NCBI GenBank assembly: GCA_003526845.1
Contig: DPVM01000005.1
Coordinates: 149,061 to 213,060, forward strand
Direction: 5' to 3'
Source: Oscillospiraceae bacterium
GTDB lineage: Bacteria; Bacillota; Clostridia; Oscillospirales; Acutalibacteraceae
DNA: 64,000 nt
Shown: positions 17,055 to 25,822 of the stretch, in pieces
Numbering within the stretch: the first letter of the stretch is position 1
Layout of the letters: each line of letters begins with the position of its first letter
Made by a program: the position numbers and the translations under genes
Notes under the pieces: model-generated
Database searches by the model: none
Told to the model about the DNA's origin: nothing
The model's input: only the letters and a program-made list of their open reading frames with translations

Positions 17055-18328
17055 AAAAATATGTTATTATAGGTGCCTCCGCAGCAGGACTCGCTGCAGC
17101 CGAGCAAATCAGAAAAACAGATAAAACAGGCGATATTACCGTTTTGACAAAGGAATCATATCTTCCTTACAGCCGCCCTTCAATCAGCTATTATCTGAAG
17201 GGCAAGGTTAAGGAAAGCGATATGTATTTGCGCAAAAATGCATATTACAAGACAAATAATATCAAAATCGTTTTAAACGCCGAGGTTAAAAATATTAACC
17301 CCGATGCAAAAACTGTCAGAGCCGGAAGAAAAGAATATCCCTATGACAAGCTTTGCATTGCGACAGGCTCAAAGCCGTTTGTACCGGAGATGAAAAATGT
17401 TGCCGGCAAAACAAACGCTTACACCTTTCTTGATTTGGCGTCAACAAAAGCAGTTAAGGATGCCGCAAATTCACAGACAAGAGCTGTTGTCATCGGCGGC
17501 GGCTTAATCGGTATGAAAGCGGCAGAGGGATTGTCAAAAATATGCAAAAGCGTTGATGTCATTGAGTTTGCACCGCGCATTTTGCCGTCGATTCTCGATG
17601 CAAAATCGTCAAAAAATGTTAAAAAATATATTGAGAAAAAGGGCGGAATTACATTCCACCTTGAGGATACAATCGTCAGTGCAAAATCAAAGGGCAAGGA
17701 GATTACAGCCGTTATCCTTAAAAGCGGCAAAACCCTCAAATGCGATATGCTTGTTGTCGCAGTCGGTGTTCGCCCCGAAACCGCGCTTGCCGAAAAAGCA
17801 GGCCTTGATGTTAATCGCGGCATTATAACCGATACGCAGACAATGCAAACAAGCTCTCCCGATATTTATGCCGCAGGTGACTGCACCGTTTCGGTCGATA
17901 TGCTCGACGGCAGTAAAAAGATTATTGCTCTTTGGCCGAACGCAGTTGCGCAGGGCAGGGTAGCCGGCTCACAGATGGCAGGCGGCGACCTCACTCTCGG
18001 CGGCACATATTCCGTAAACGCAATTGATTTTTACGGCTTGAGAATTTGCACCTGCGGTCTTATCAATGCGCAAGGAGAACAATACAGCGATATGATTAAG
18101 CAGCAGGGTGACGAATATAAACGCCTTGTTCTCGAGGGCAACAGGCTTGTCGGTTTTGTTTTGATTAATTCAAGCACCAATGCCGGTATTTATACAAGCC
18201 TTATTTCAAACAAAATTGATTTGTCAACAATCAAAAACGATATCTTGGATACACCGTCGCTGTTTATGTTTGACAAGGATATACGCACAACAAAACTTAC
18301 CGGTTCAAAAGAGGGGGTTAGAGTATGA
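17051..18328 (+). CDS. FAD/NAD(P)-dependent oxidoreductase of the glutamate synthase operon
   Basis: 425-residue class I pyridine-nucleotide-disulfide type oxidoreductase (rubredoxin/NADH-nitrite reductase-like). It shows an FAD-binding IIGASAAGLAAAEQI at the N-terminus, a NAD(P) motif VVIGGGLIGMKAAEGL near residue 150, and the second FAD motif IYAAGDC near residue 275. No redox-active CxxxxC is present, as in ferredoxin-type reductases. Overlaps neighbours at both ends by ATGA, so it is cotranslated. It probably feeds NAD(P)H electrons into the synthase. Confidence 0.9.
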   Translation: MKKYVIIGASAAGLAAAEQIRKTDKTGDITVLTKESYLPYSRPSISYYLKGKVKESDMYLRKNAYYKTNNIKIVLNAEVKNINPDAKTVRAGRKEYPYDKLCIATGSKPFVPEMKNVAGKTNAYTFLDLASTKAVKDAANSQTRAVVIGGGLIGMKAAEGLSKICKSVDVIEFAPRILPSILDAKSSKNVKKYIEKKGGITFHLEDTIVSAKSKGKEITAVILKSGKTLKCDMLVVAVGVRPETALAEKAGLDVNRGIITDTQTMQTSSPDIYAAGDCTVSVDMLDGSKKIIALWPNAVAQGRVAGSQMAGGDLTLGGTYSVNAIDFYGLRICTCGLINAQGEQYSDMIKQQGDEYKRLVLEGNRLVGFVLINSSTNAGIYTSLISNKIDLSTIKNDILDTPSLFMFDKDIRTTKLTGSKEGVRV

Positions 18329-19056
18329 TAGAAGCAGGACTCAGAAGATACGAGCAGGTCAATGACGAAATCAAAAAGGAACTCTCAAAGAAAAATAAGG
18401 TAACTGTTAAGAATGTAAACGGTCAGCGTTATATCGGCTGCGCTCTCGATGAGGGCAAAACCGTTGAAGTTTACGGTACTCCGGGAAATGATATGGCTTG
18501 CTATTTAAACGGCGGCAGGGTTGTTGTTTACGGCAGTTGTCAGGACGCAGTCGGCAATACAATGGGCGGCGGCGAAATCGTTGTCCACGGCCACAGCGGC
18601 GATGCTATGGGCTATGGTATGCGCGACGGTCAAATCTATATTAAGGATAATGTTGCCTGCCGCGGCGGTATTCATATGAAAGAATTCAGGCAGATGCGCC
18701 CCGTTCTCGTTATCGGCGAAAACGCCGGCTCGTTCCTCGGCGAATATATGGCAGGCGGAACAATTGTTTTGCTCGGTCTTAATCTCAAGCGCGGCGAAAA
18801 ACTTTTCGGCACTCACTGCGCGTCCGGTATGCACGGCGGCAAAATTTTTGTCAGAGGCTTGTTCCCGAAGGAAAATCTTTCCGACAATATCAAGGTTACA
18901 AATCTTGACGATGATGATGTTAAAGAGCTTAAATCCTATGTCAGAAAATATTGCAAATATTTCGGCGTCGATTTTGATTATGTTATGAGCAAGCCGTTCA
19001 AAAAACTTGTTCCGGCAACATCGCGTCCATACGCAAATCTTTATACACCAAATTAA
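18325..19056 (+). CDS. Glutamate synthase, GXGXG-repeat structural subunit
   Basis: 243 residues of the C-terminal beta-helix of GltB as a separate protein, with successive repeats (VYGTPGNDMACYLNGG, VYGSCQDAVGNTMGGG, VHGHSGDAMGYGMRDG). It holds the synthase and amidotransferase domains together. With the four genes before it, it completes a split, archaeal-type glutamate synthase in one operon. A terminator follows 5 bases after the stop. Confidence 0.93.
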   Translation: MIEAGLRRYEQVNDEIKKELSKKNKVTVKNVNGQRYIGCALDEGKTVEVYGTPGNDMACYLNGGRVVVYGSCQDAVGNTMGGGEIVVHGHSGDAMGYGMRDGQIYIKDNVACRGGIHMKEFRQMRPVLVIGENAGSFLGEYMAGGTIVLLGLNLKRGEKLFGTHCASGMHGGKIFVRGLFPKENLSDNIKVTNLDDDDVKELKSYVRKYCKYFGVDFDYVMSKPFKKLVPATSRPYANLYTPN

Positions 19057-19060
19057 TAAG

Positions 19061-19086
19061 AAAAAAGGCGCTTTTGCGCCTTTTTT
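19061..19086 (+). terminator. Terminator of the glutamate synthase operon
   Basis: Perfect AAAAAAGGCGC/GCGCCTTTTTT with TTTT loop. Confidence 0.93.
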
Positions 19087-19097
19087 GTTTGTTTTTA

Positions 19098-19125
19098 TTG
19101 ATATTTTAAACCACTGTGATATAAT
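19098..19125 (+). promoter_or_regulatory. Promoter of purF
   Basis: TTGATA, 16-base spacer, TATAAT, about 34 bases before the purF start. No purine riboswitch or PurR-type box was seen in the short leader. Confidence 0.65.
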
Positions 19126-19158
19126 ATTTTTATGATTTTTTATAGGAGATAGGATTTT

Positions 19159-20610
19159 ATGTTTAATAATCTTCACGAAGAATGCGGCGTCTTTGGAATT
19201 TTTGAAAACAAAACCACTTATGTTGCCCGTTCAACATATCTTGCACTCTATGCGCTTCAGCACAGGGGTCAGGAGTCTTGCGGCATAGCCGTTAATGATG
19301 ACGGTGTGTTCACTCACCATAAGGGCGACGGACTTGTTCCCGATGTTTTTCCAAAGGAAAAACTCGACAGGCTCGGACTCGGCAATATGGCAATCGGTCA
19401 TGTCCGTTATTCCACAACCGGCGGCAAAAATGCAAACAATATTCAACCGCTTGTTATCCGTCATATTAAGGGCAATCTTGCAATTGCTCACAACGGCAAT
19501 CTTGTCAATGCTGCCGATATACGCAAAACATTTGAGCTTAACGGCGGTATTTTCCACGGCACTTCCGATACGGAATCAATCGCTTACACAATCGTTTCAA
19601 ACCGCCTTTACAGCAAAAGCACCGAGGAGGCGATTGAAAAATCAATGCACAGCCTTAAGGGCGCATATTCCTGCGTTGTTATGACAGCCACAAAGCTTAT
19701 CGCGTTTCGCGACCCTAATGGCTTTCGTCCTCTTTGCATCGGCAAAACTGATGACGGCGCATGGTGCGTCAGCAGTGAATCCTGCGCGCTTGACACAATC
19801 GGCGCTCATTTTGTGCGTGATGTTCTCCCCGGTGAAATTGTCACAATTGATATGAACGGTGTTCATTCAAACAAATCAAATTGCAAGCTTAAAGGCAATC
19901 TCTGCGTTTTTGAATACATATATTTTGCGCGCCCCGATTCTGTTATTGACAAAGCGTCTGTTGAGCATGCAAGAATGCGTGCCGGTGCGTTTCTTGCGCA
20001 GGAAAGTCCGGTTGATGCGGATATAGTTGTCGGCGTTCCCGACAGCGGACTTGATGCGGCGCTCGGCTATGCGAATGAAAGCGGAATACCGTACGGCATT
20101 GGCTTTTTGAAAAATAAATATATCGGCAGAAGCTTTATTCAGCCCTCACAGAATCAGCGTGAGGATGCCGTTCGCATCAAACTTAATGTTATTAAAGAAA
20201 ATATCAAGGGCAAAAGAGTTATTATGATTGATGACTCAATCGTCCGCGGCACAACCTGTGCGCGAATTGTAAAGCTTTTGCGCGAAGCAGGCGCAACCGA
20301 GGTGCATATGCGTGTTTCCTCACCTCCGTTCAAGCATCCTTGCTATTTCGGCACCGATGTTGACAGTCAGGAAAATCTCATTGCCTGCAAATTCAATTCT
20401 GTTGACGAAATCGCAAAGGAAATCGGCGTCGATTCTCTTGCTTATCTTTCGGTTGAGGCTACTCACAAAATCGCCGAGGGTGCAAATGTCGGCTTTTGCG
20501 ACGGTTGCTTTACAGGCAATTATCCCATCGAAGTTCCTAAGGAACAGCCGAAGGACAAGTTTGAAGAAAAAATGAATAAATTTTCGCCGTATTATCAGGT
20601 CTTAGACTGA
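19159..20610 (+). CDS. purF: Amidophosphoribosyltransferase
   Basis: First committed step of purine synthesis: PRPP plus glutamine to phosphoribosylamine. After an 8-residue propeptide, Cys9 (HEECGVFGIF) should become the N-terminal nucleophile. Also visible are HRGQESCGIA, GHVRYSTTGG, the PRPP motif VIMIDDSIVRGTT, and cysteines typical of the Gram-positive, cluster-containing enzyme. 483 residues. It stands alone with its own promoter and terminator, away from other pur genes. Confidence 0.96.
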   Translation: MFNNLHEECGVFGIFENKTTYVARSTYLALYALQHRGQESCGIAVNDDGVFTHHKGDGLVPDVFPKEKLDRLGLGNMAIGHVRYSTTGGKNANNIQPLVIRHIKGNLAIAHNGNLVNAADIRKTFELNGGIFHGTSDTESIAYTIVSNRLYSKSTEEAIEKSMHSLKGAYSCVVMTATKLIAFRDPNGFRPLCIGKTDDGAWCVSSESCALDTIGAHFVRDVLPGEIVTIDMNGVHSNKSNCKLKGNLCVFEYIYFARPDSVIDKASVEHARMRAGAFLAQESPVDADIVVGVPDSGLDAALGYANESGIPYGIGFLKNKYIGRSFIQPSQNQREDAVRIKLNVIKENIKGKRVIMIDDSIVRGTTCARIVKLLREAGATEVHMRVSSPPFKHPCYFGTDVDSQENLIACKFNSVDEIAKEIGVDSLAYLSVEATHKIAEGANVGFCDGCFTGNYPIEVPKEQPKDKFEEKMNKFSPYYQVLD

Positions 20611-20624
20611 TTTTATCGCATAAC

Positions 20625-20666
20625 AAAACACCTCAAGCGGAATTCACCGTGCTTGAGGTGTTTTTT
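20625..20666 (+). terminator. Terminator after purF
   Basis: AAAACACCTCAAGC/GCTTGAGGTGTTTT, 12-base loop, followed by T6; works on both strands and also ends the convergent GH43 transcript. Confidence 0.9.
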
Positions 20667-20684
20667 GATTATATTGATTTCGTT

Positions 20685-21632
20685 TTATATATGGTCCTTG
20701 TATCTTTCGGCGGTGATTATTCCGTCGTTAACATTGAGCTTGCAAATTCTTGCGTTTCTCGCGTCAAATGCGCTTGCGCCCAAGCCGTCGTCATAATCTC
20801 TTGCGTGGTATATTGCATACCATTGACCGTCCTCCTTAATCATTGAGTGGTGACCGGTGCCCTCTTCAAAATCGTTTGCCGCAATAACGGGTGAGTATGT
20901 CGACGCGTCGGGATATTTTTCAAACTTGATTTTTCTCAAATCTGTTTCGTCTGTCTTTGCTCTTGCATAGCCGATATAATATGTCGGTTGCTCAAAACAG
21001 TTGCCCGAATACATTACATATTGCCAATCGCCCTCTTTAAAATAGAAAGCGCCCTCTATTGTGTACCAATGCTGACCCTTTTTATATCTGTCGCGTCTGT
21101 AAATATCCTCGTCGAGAGTCGGCTCAACAACAAGCACCGGGTTGCCCTCGGCATGATATGGGTCTGTCAGCTTGTCAACATAAATACATGTGCCGATTTT
21201 TTCGCCCTCAAATCTGTTTGCCGAATAGAAAATGTAAAGTCCCGATTCGTTTTTAACAACATGCGAATCAATCGAAAACGGATGTAAAAGCTGTTTTGTG
21301 TTTGTAAACGGACCGAGCGGATTGTCAGCCTCAGACACATGCATTGCGCCGCGGTGACCTCCCTTGTCAGGCTCGTCATCGTATATTTCAATTGAGTTAT
21401 ACATATAAAATTTACCGTCAAGCTCAATAACGCTCGGCGCCCAAAAGCTGTCAAGTCCTTCAACCGTCATTACCTTGCCGTAAAACTCCCATCCGTCAAA
21501 AAGATTGTCCGATTGATAGGCGTAAATGCCGTCGTGTCCGGTTGTGTATATGTAGTATCTTCCGTTTGCCTTGAGTATAAAGGGGTCAGCCTGGCCGATG
21601 TAGTTTTCTTTGTCTATTTTTAAAAGATGCAT
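20685..21632 (-). CDS. Glycoside hydrolase family 43 protein (beta-xylosidase/arabinosidase-like), cytoplasmic
   Basis: Five-bladed propeller enzyme acting on arabinose- or xylose-containing glycans. The GH43 triad fits Asp16 (GQADPFIL, base), Asp122 (FSIDSHVV, pKa modulator) and Glu193 (YTIEGAFYF, acid). There is no signal peptide, so it would act on imported oligosaccharides. The start is chosen at the MHLLK methionine, with GAGG 8 bases upstream; a longer frame to 21719 would overlap the preceding gene. 315 residues. The unknown gene at 21643 ends 10 bases before it, so the two are one transcript. Exact substrate cannot be read from sequence. Confidence 0.88.
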   Translation of the reverse strand: MHLLKIDKENYIGQADPFILKANGRYYIYTTGHDGIYAYQSDNLFDGWEFYGKVMTVEGLDSFWAPSVIELDGKFYMYNSIEIYDDEPDKGGHRGAMHVSEADNPLGPFTNTKQLLHPFSIDSHVVKNESGLYIFYSANRFEGEKIGTCIYVDKLTDPYHAEGNPVLVVEPTLDEDIYRRDRYKKGQHWYTIEGAFYFKEGDWQYVMYSGNCFEQPTYYIGYARAKTDETDLRKIKFEKYPDASTYSPVIAANDFEEGTGHHSMIKEDGQWYAIYHARDYDDGLGASAFDARNARICKLNVNDGIITAERYKDHI

Positions 21633-21642
21633 ATTGCTTACC

Positions 21643-22146
21643 TCAGTTGTTTTTTGATTCTTTTTCTGCTTCAAGTTCGGCACGCTCTTTATAGAACGGG
21701 TCGCCCTTGAGATATACATTTATATAATCTCTGATATGCTCGCTAAGCTCGCCGTCGTTGTATTTAATCGGAACAATTCTTTCGTCCTCGTCAATTACAA
21801 TCGGGCCCTTTTCGGGATCGTGAAAAGCAGGCATCAGCGAATAAGCCGCCTTTGTCTTGACTATTGAAATCATTGTGTATTCTTTTGTTGCTTCAATAAA
21901 GCTGTCTTTGCCGGTGTATCTCTCAATTGTCGATTTTGGCTCTTTGTCATTGTGCTTTTTTGTGTAGCAGGCGTCGAGCACCTTGTTAATATAGTTTTCA
22001 AGTGCCTTGTCAGTGTATGGTGCTTTAAGCAGCATAACCGTGTCAATATCGGCAATGCCGTATTTGTCGCTTTCACCGCAAGGGATACCGATTAAGTTTT
22101 CGTCCTTGTCTACATAAACAGAAATAGTGTAAAATTCTTTATCCAT
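21643..22146 (-). CDS. Hypothetical protein cotranscribed with GH43
   Basis: 167 residues, not recognised. It is acidic and soluble, with no signal peptide or membrane helix. It opens with a strand-rich segment (FYTISVYVDKDENLIGIPC) and later has VIDEDERIVPIKYND; the C-terminus is a charged helix (ERAELEAEKESKNN). Its own sigma-A promoter lies at 22178-22206. The GH43 gene begins 10 bases after its stop, so a shared role in glycan use is possible but unproven. Confidence 0.7.
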   Translation of the reverse strand: MDKEFYTISVYVDKDENLIGIPCGESDKYGIADIDTVMLLKAPYTDKALENYINKVLDACYTKKHNDKEPKSTIERYTGKDSFIEATKEYTMISIVKTKAAYSLMPAFHDPEKGPIVIDEDERIVPIKYNDGELSEHIRDYINVYLKGDPFYKERAELEAEKESKNN

Positions 22147-22177
22147 TTTGTCACCAACTTTAAATTATTGTTTGATA

Positions 22178-22206
22178 ATTATATACTAATTGATTGAAAA
22201 TTTCAA
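22178..22206 (-). promoter_or_regulatory. Minus-strand promoter of the hypothetical-GH43 operon
   Basis: Reading on the minus strand: TTGAAA, 17-base spacer, TATAAT. Its -35 overlaps the -35 of the divergent plus-strand promoter at 22194. Confidence 0.6.
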
Positions 22207-22222
22207 TAATTAGTGTTAATAT
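22194..22222 (+). promoter_or_regulatory. Promoter of the SDR gene, overlapping the divergent one
   Basis: TTGAAA, 17-base spacer, TAATAT. The two -35 hexamers share the palindrome TTGAAATTTTCAA-like core (22194-22206), so the two promoters probably compete or are controlled together. Confidence 0.55.
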
Positions 22223-22298
22223 TTAACTGTACGTTCGACTATGATTGTATTTTGGCGGATAATCTCCGCAGTATTGTATTAATAAAGGAATCAATTGT

Positions 22299-22967
22299 AT
22301 GAAAAAAGCTCTTATCACAGGCGGTGCCACAGGAATAGGCAGGGCGTGTGCACTTTTGTTCAGCCAAAAAGGCTATGATGTTTATATCACATATAACAAA
22401 TCCGTGCCAGATATTGATTGTGCCACCGTCGTCAAATGCGATTTAAAAAATCTTGACGATATTAAAAATCTTTTTGATACGGTCGGCTCTGTCGATGTTC
22501 TTGTCAATAACGCAGGAGTTTCGCTTATCAAAATGATAAACGATGTTACACCCGAGGATTATGAAACCACAACCTCAGTTAACGAGCGCGCCGTTTATTT
22601 TTGCTCAAAATATGCCGTGCTTTCTATGATAAAAAATCACAGCGGCGCAATCATAAATGTTTCGTCAATGTGGGGGCAGTGCGGCGCATCGTGCGAAACG
22701 CTGTATTCCATGACAAAATCAGCGGTCATCGGGCTTACAAAGGCACTGTCGCAGGAGCTTGCGCCGTCGGGTATAACCGTCAATTGCGTTGCTCCCGGAA
22801 TTATCGACACCCGTATGAACGAGTGCTTTGATAAAAATGAACTTGCCGAGCAGGTTCCGCTCGGTCGCCTCGGCACTCCCGAGGAAATCGCATCGGCTGT
22901 CCTCTTTTTTGCCGAAAATCCGTATGTTACGGGTCAAATTCTCGGCGTAAACGGCGGAATAGTCTGA
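22299..22967 (+). CDS. Short-chain dehydrogenase/reductase, FabG-like
   Basis: 222-residue NAD(P)-dependent oxidoreductase. Cofactor motif TGGATGIG, NNAGVS, and the Ser-Tyr-Lys triad (INVSSMWG; YSMTKSAVIGLTKAL), then the substrate-loop lead VAPGIIDT and C-terminal GQILGVNGG. It is close to 3-oxoacyl-ACP reductases of fatty acid synthesis, but it is isolated from fab genes and a little short, so a specialised reductase is as likely. Confidence 0.88.
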   Translation: MKKALITGGATGIGRACALLFSQKGYDVYITYNKSVPDIDCATVVKCDLKNLDDIKNLFDTVGSVDVLVNNAGVSLIKMINDVTPEDYETTTSVNERAVYFCSKYAVLSMIKNHSGAIINVSSMWGQCGASCETLYSMTKSAVIGLTKALSQELAPSGITVNCVAPGIIDTRMNECFDKNELAEQVPLGRLGTPEEIASAVLFFAENPYVTGQILGVNGGIV

Positions 22968-23054
22968 AACAAAGATGTTTGCATCTGACTTTGTTGTAAC
23001 ACAACAAACCTTCTTTTCATAGTATGAGTTAGAAAAGGGAAGGGAGGTTCGTTT

Positions 23055-23183
23055 ATGGGTTGCAATAACTGTAATAACGGATGTGGCTCTTGGATTATTA
23101 TCCTTATCATTATCCTTATTCTTTGCGGCGGCTGTGGAGGCTTCGGCGGCTGCGGCTGCAACGACTGCGGTTGCGGTTGCTAA
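23055..23183 (+). CDS. Tiny cysteine- and glycine-rich membrane peptide
   Basis: 42 residues: MGCNNCNNGCGSW, a hydrophobic run of Ile and Leu (about residues 14-23), then a tail of Cys and Gly ending CGCGC. Ten of 42 residues are cysteine, on both sides of one short membrane segment. The RBS AGGGAGG is excellent, and a terminator follows 16 bases after the stop, so I judge it real although too short for usual gene finders. Similar small Cys-rich proteins in Clostridia are annotated as high-cysteine chorion-class-like, with no known function. Metal binding or a disulfide-linked surface or spore role are possibilities. Confidence 0.72.
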   Translation: MGCNNCNNGCGSWIIILIIILILCGGCGGFGGCGCNDCGCGC

Positions 23184-23199
23184 TTGAATAAAAACAAAA

Positions 23200-23238
23200 G
23201 GCGCTCGGGGCGTAAAAGCTCCGAGCGTCGTTGTTTTA
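23200..23238. terminator. Bidirectional terminator between the Cys-rich peptide gene and clpC
   Basis: Arms GGCGCTCGGGGC and GCTCCGAGCGTC with two G-T pairs, 6-base loop, T-rich on the plus side and TTTTGTTTTT on the minus side. Confidence 0.85.
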
Positions 23239-23239
23239 C

Positions 23240-25786
23240 TTAGTCTTCGGTTTGTTCGCCGTCAACTTGTTCGGCTTTGTCTGCATCTTCTGCAGACTCA
23301 CTGTCGGATTTTGTGTCAGCCTTGATGTCGGCTTTTTCCTCGCCGATAACATTGCCGTTTGCCGAAAATACAAATTCATCGTTTGCAAAGTCGACCTCGC
23401 ATTTGTCGCCGGCTTTAACTTTGCTTTCGAGTATAAGCTCGCTCAATGTGTCCTCAATCTTTGATTGAATTGCGCGTCTGAGCGGTCTTGCACCGTAAAC
23501 CTTGTCAAATCCCTCGTCGGCAAGTGCCGAAACTGCGCTGTCGGTAAAGGAAATGTCAATGTCCATGTCCTTAACTCTCTTTGTAAGAGTCTTGAGCATT
23601 CTCCTTGCAATTTCCTCAATGTCTGTCTTTTCAAGCTGATTGAATACGATGATTCCGTCAAGCCTGTTGAGAAATTCGGGCTTAAATGTCTTTTTGAGGT
23701 CGGCAGTTACAAGCTCTTCAATCGTCTTGTGCTCGTCGCCCTTTTCGCCAAATCCAAGCGACCTTTGAGGATCGGTGATTTTGCTTGCGCCGACATTTGA
23801 TGTCATAATGATAATAGCATTTTTGAACGAAACTTTTCTGCCCTGCGAGTCTGTCAAAACACCGTCTTCAAGAATTTGAAGAAGAATGTTGAAAACATCG
23901 GGATGAGCCTTTTCAATTTCATCAAAAAGAACTACGCTGTACGGCTTGCGGCGAATTTTTTCGGTCAATTGACCGCCCTCGTCAAAGCCTACATATCCCG
24001 GAGGCGAGCCGATAAGTTTAGATACCGTGTGCTTTTCCATGTATTCCGACATATCAAGCTTGATTATAGCGTTTTCGTCGCCGAACATAGCCTCCGCAAG
24101 CGTTTTGCAAAGCTCTGTTTTACCTACACCGGTAGGACCGAGAAAGATAAACGAGCCAATCGGTCTTTTCGGGTTTTTGAGTCCTACTCTGCCGCGGCGG
24201 ATTGCTTTTGCGATTGCCGAAACAGCCTTGTCCTGACCGACAACTCTTTCGTGTAAAATCTTTTCAAGGTTAAGCAGTCTTTCGCTTTCCTCTTTTGTAA
24301 GCTGACTTACGGGAATTTTTGTCCAACTTGATACAACCTCGGCAATGTCCTCGGCTGTAACGGATTTTACTTCGTGAGAGGACGAGTTCTTCCACTTATC
24401 CTTTTCGCCGTCAAGCAAATCCTGAAGACTCTTTTGCTTGTCGCGGATTTTTGCGGCATTTTCATAGTCTTGCGCAGTGATAGCGGATTGCTTTTCCTGC
24501 TCAAGGCGTTTGATTTCCGTTTCCATGTCCTTAAGGTTCTGCGGCGCAGTTTGCGCGTTGAGCCTTACTGCCGACGCTGCCTCATCAACAAGGTCGATTG
24601 CCTTGTCGGGCAAATACCTGTCTGCGATATATCTCGACGAAAGTTTAACTGCGCTGTTAATTGCCTCGTCGGTGATTTTTACCTTGTGGTGTGCCTCGTA
24701 TTTGTCGCGAAGACCTCTTAAAATCTCGATTGCCTCGTCCTCTGTTGGCTCACCTACGGTGACGGGCTGAAATCTTCTTTCAAGTGCGGCGTCTTTTTCA
24801 ATATTCTTTCTGTATTCGTTGATTGTGGTTGCGCCGATAACCTGAATTTCGCCTCTTGCGAGTGCCGGCTTAAGAATGTTTGCGGCGTCAACTGCGCCCT
24901 CTGCGGCACCTGCGCCCATAATTGTGTGCACCTCGTCAATGAAAAGGATAATGTCCTTTGCGGCAATAACCTCGTCCATTGCTTTTTTGATTCTTTCCTC
25001 AAAGTCGCCGCGGTATTTTGTGCCTGCAACCATTGATGTCAAATCAAGTGCAACAATCTTTTTACCTTTCAAAAGTTCGGGCACCTCGTTTTGAACGATT
25101 TTAAGTGCCAAACCTTCTGCGATAGCGGTTTTGCCGACACCCGGCTCACCGATAAGGCAAGGGTTGTTTTTGCTCCTACGCGAAAGAATTTGGATAACTC
25201 TTTTGATTTCTTCATCCCTGCCGATAACCGGGTCGATTTTGCCCTGCTTTGCAAGCTCGGTCAAATCTTTGCCGAATTCGTCAAGGGTAGGGGTCTTTGT
25301 TTTGCCTTTTCTTGCGCCTCTTGTGCCTTGCTTTGCGTCGCTTTCGCCGCTGTTGAGCGATTCAATCAGATTTTCGAGAAGTTGGTTGACATCAACGCCA
25401 AGCTCGTTAATGAATCTAACTGCATACGAGTCGCTTTCCTTAACAAGCGATATTAACAAATGCTCCGTTCCCACGAACGAGTGCATCATACCTCTTGCAA
25501 TTTGGAACGAAAGCTCGATGATTCTTTTTGACCTCGGCGTGAAGTCGTCGGGTGAAAGCCTTGTCGGGTTTCCGACTCCGATTTCTTCTTTGATAAGTCT
25601 GTCGACATCGTCAAGTGTTATTCCGTTTTCGTTAAGTGTTGCGGCACCCAAGCCGGTACCCTCTTTAAGCAGGCCGACCAAAATATGCTCACTGCCTACA
25701 TAGTTGTGACCGTAGTTTTCTGCGGCCTTTATTGCGAGGTTAAGTACCTCATTTGCTTTTTGTGTGAAAGAATTAAATCTATACAT
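23240..25786 (-). CDS. clpC: ATP-dependent Clp protease ATP-binding subunit ClpC
   Basis: 848-residue Hsp100 unfoldase that feeds ClpP and, with McsA/McsB, degrades arginine-phosphorylated or damaged proteins. Domains in order: two Clp_N repeats (about 1-145), AAA1 with Walker A GEPGVGKTA, middle domain with a UVR motif (AQDYENAAKIRDKQKSL), AAA2 with Walker A GPTGVGKTE, and the ClpB_D2-small domain. It ends in an acidic low-complexity tail (about residues 810-848) rich in Asp, Glu, Ser and Lys. Last gene of the ctsR operon. RBS GGAGGG. clpP is not in the window. Confidence 0.97.
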   Translation of the reverse strand: MYRFNSFTQKANEVLNLAIKAAENYGHNYVGSEHILVGLLKEGTGLGAATLNENGITLDDVDRLIKEEIGVGNPTRLSPDDFTPRSKRIIELSFQIARGMMHSFVGTEHLLISLVKESDSYAVRFINELGVDVNQLLENLIESLNSGESDAKQGTRGARKGKTKTPTLDEFGKDLTELAKQGKIDPVIGRDEEIKRVIQILSRRSKNNPCLIGEPGVGKTAIAEGLALKIVQNEVPELLKGKKIVALDLTSMVAGTKYRGDFEERIKKAMDEVIAAKDIILFIDEVHTIMGAGAAEGAVDAANILKPALARGEIQVIGATTINEYRKNIEKDAALERRFQPVTVGEPTEDEAIEILRGLRDKYEAHHKVKITDEAINSAVKLSSRYIADRYLPDKAIDLVDEAASAVRLNAQTAPQNLKDMETEIKRLEQEKQSAITAQDYENAAKIRDKQKSLQDLLDGEKDKWKNSSSHEVKSVTAEDIAEVVSSWTKIPVSQLTKEESERLLNLEKILHERVVGQDKAVSAIAKAIRRGRVGLKNPKRPIGSFIFLGPTGVGKTELCKTLAEAMFGDENAIIKLDMSEYMEKHTVSKLIGSPPGYVGFDEGGQLTEKIRRKPYSVVLFDEIEKAHPDVFNILLQILEDGVLTDSQGRKVSFKNAIIIMTSNVGASKITDPQRSLGFGEKGDEHKTIEELVTADLKKTFKPEFLNRLDGIIVFNQLEKTDIEEIARRMLKTLTKRVKDMDIDISFTDSAVSALADEGFDKVYGARPLRRAIQSKIEDTLSELILESKVKAGDKCEVDFANDEFVFSANGNVIGEEKADIKADTKSDSESAEDADKAEQVDGEQTED

Positions 25787-25803
25787 AATAATCCCTCCTA
25801 TTG

Positions 25804-25822
25804 GACGGATTTTTTATCCGTC
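25804..25822 (-). promoter_or_regulatory. Hairpin between mcsB and clpC
   Basis: GACGGAT/ATCCGTC with a 5-base loop, directly after the mcsB stop. On the minus strand no T-run follows, so it is not a terminator; it may tune mRNA processing or clpC level relative to mcsB. Confidence 0.45.

Noticed and set aside
18505..19176. 223-codon minus-strand frame over the GXGXG subunit gene
   Set aside because: Antisense to a conserved domain with a terminator and promoter within it; no coding marks.
25131..25703. 190-codon plus-strand frame over clpC
   Set aside because: Ser/Leu/Pro-rich antisense shadow of ClpC, no start signal.
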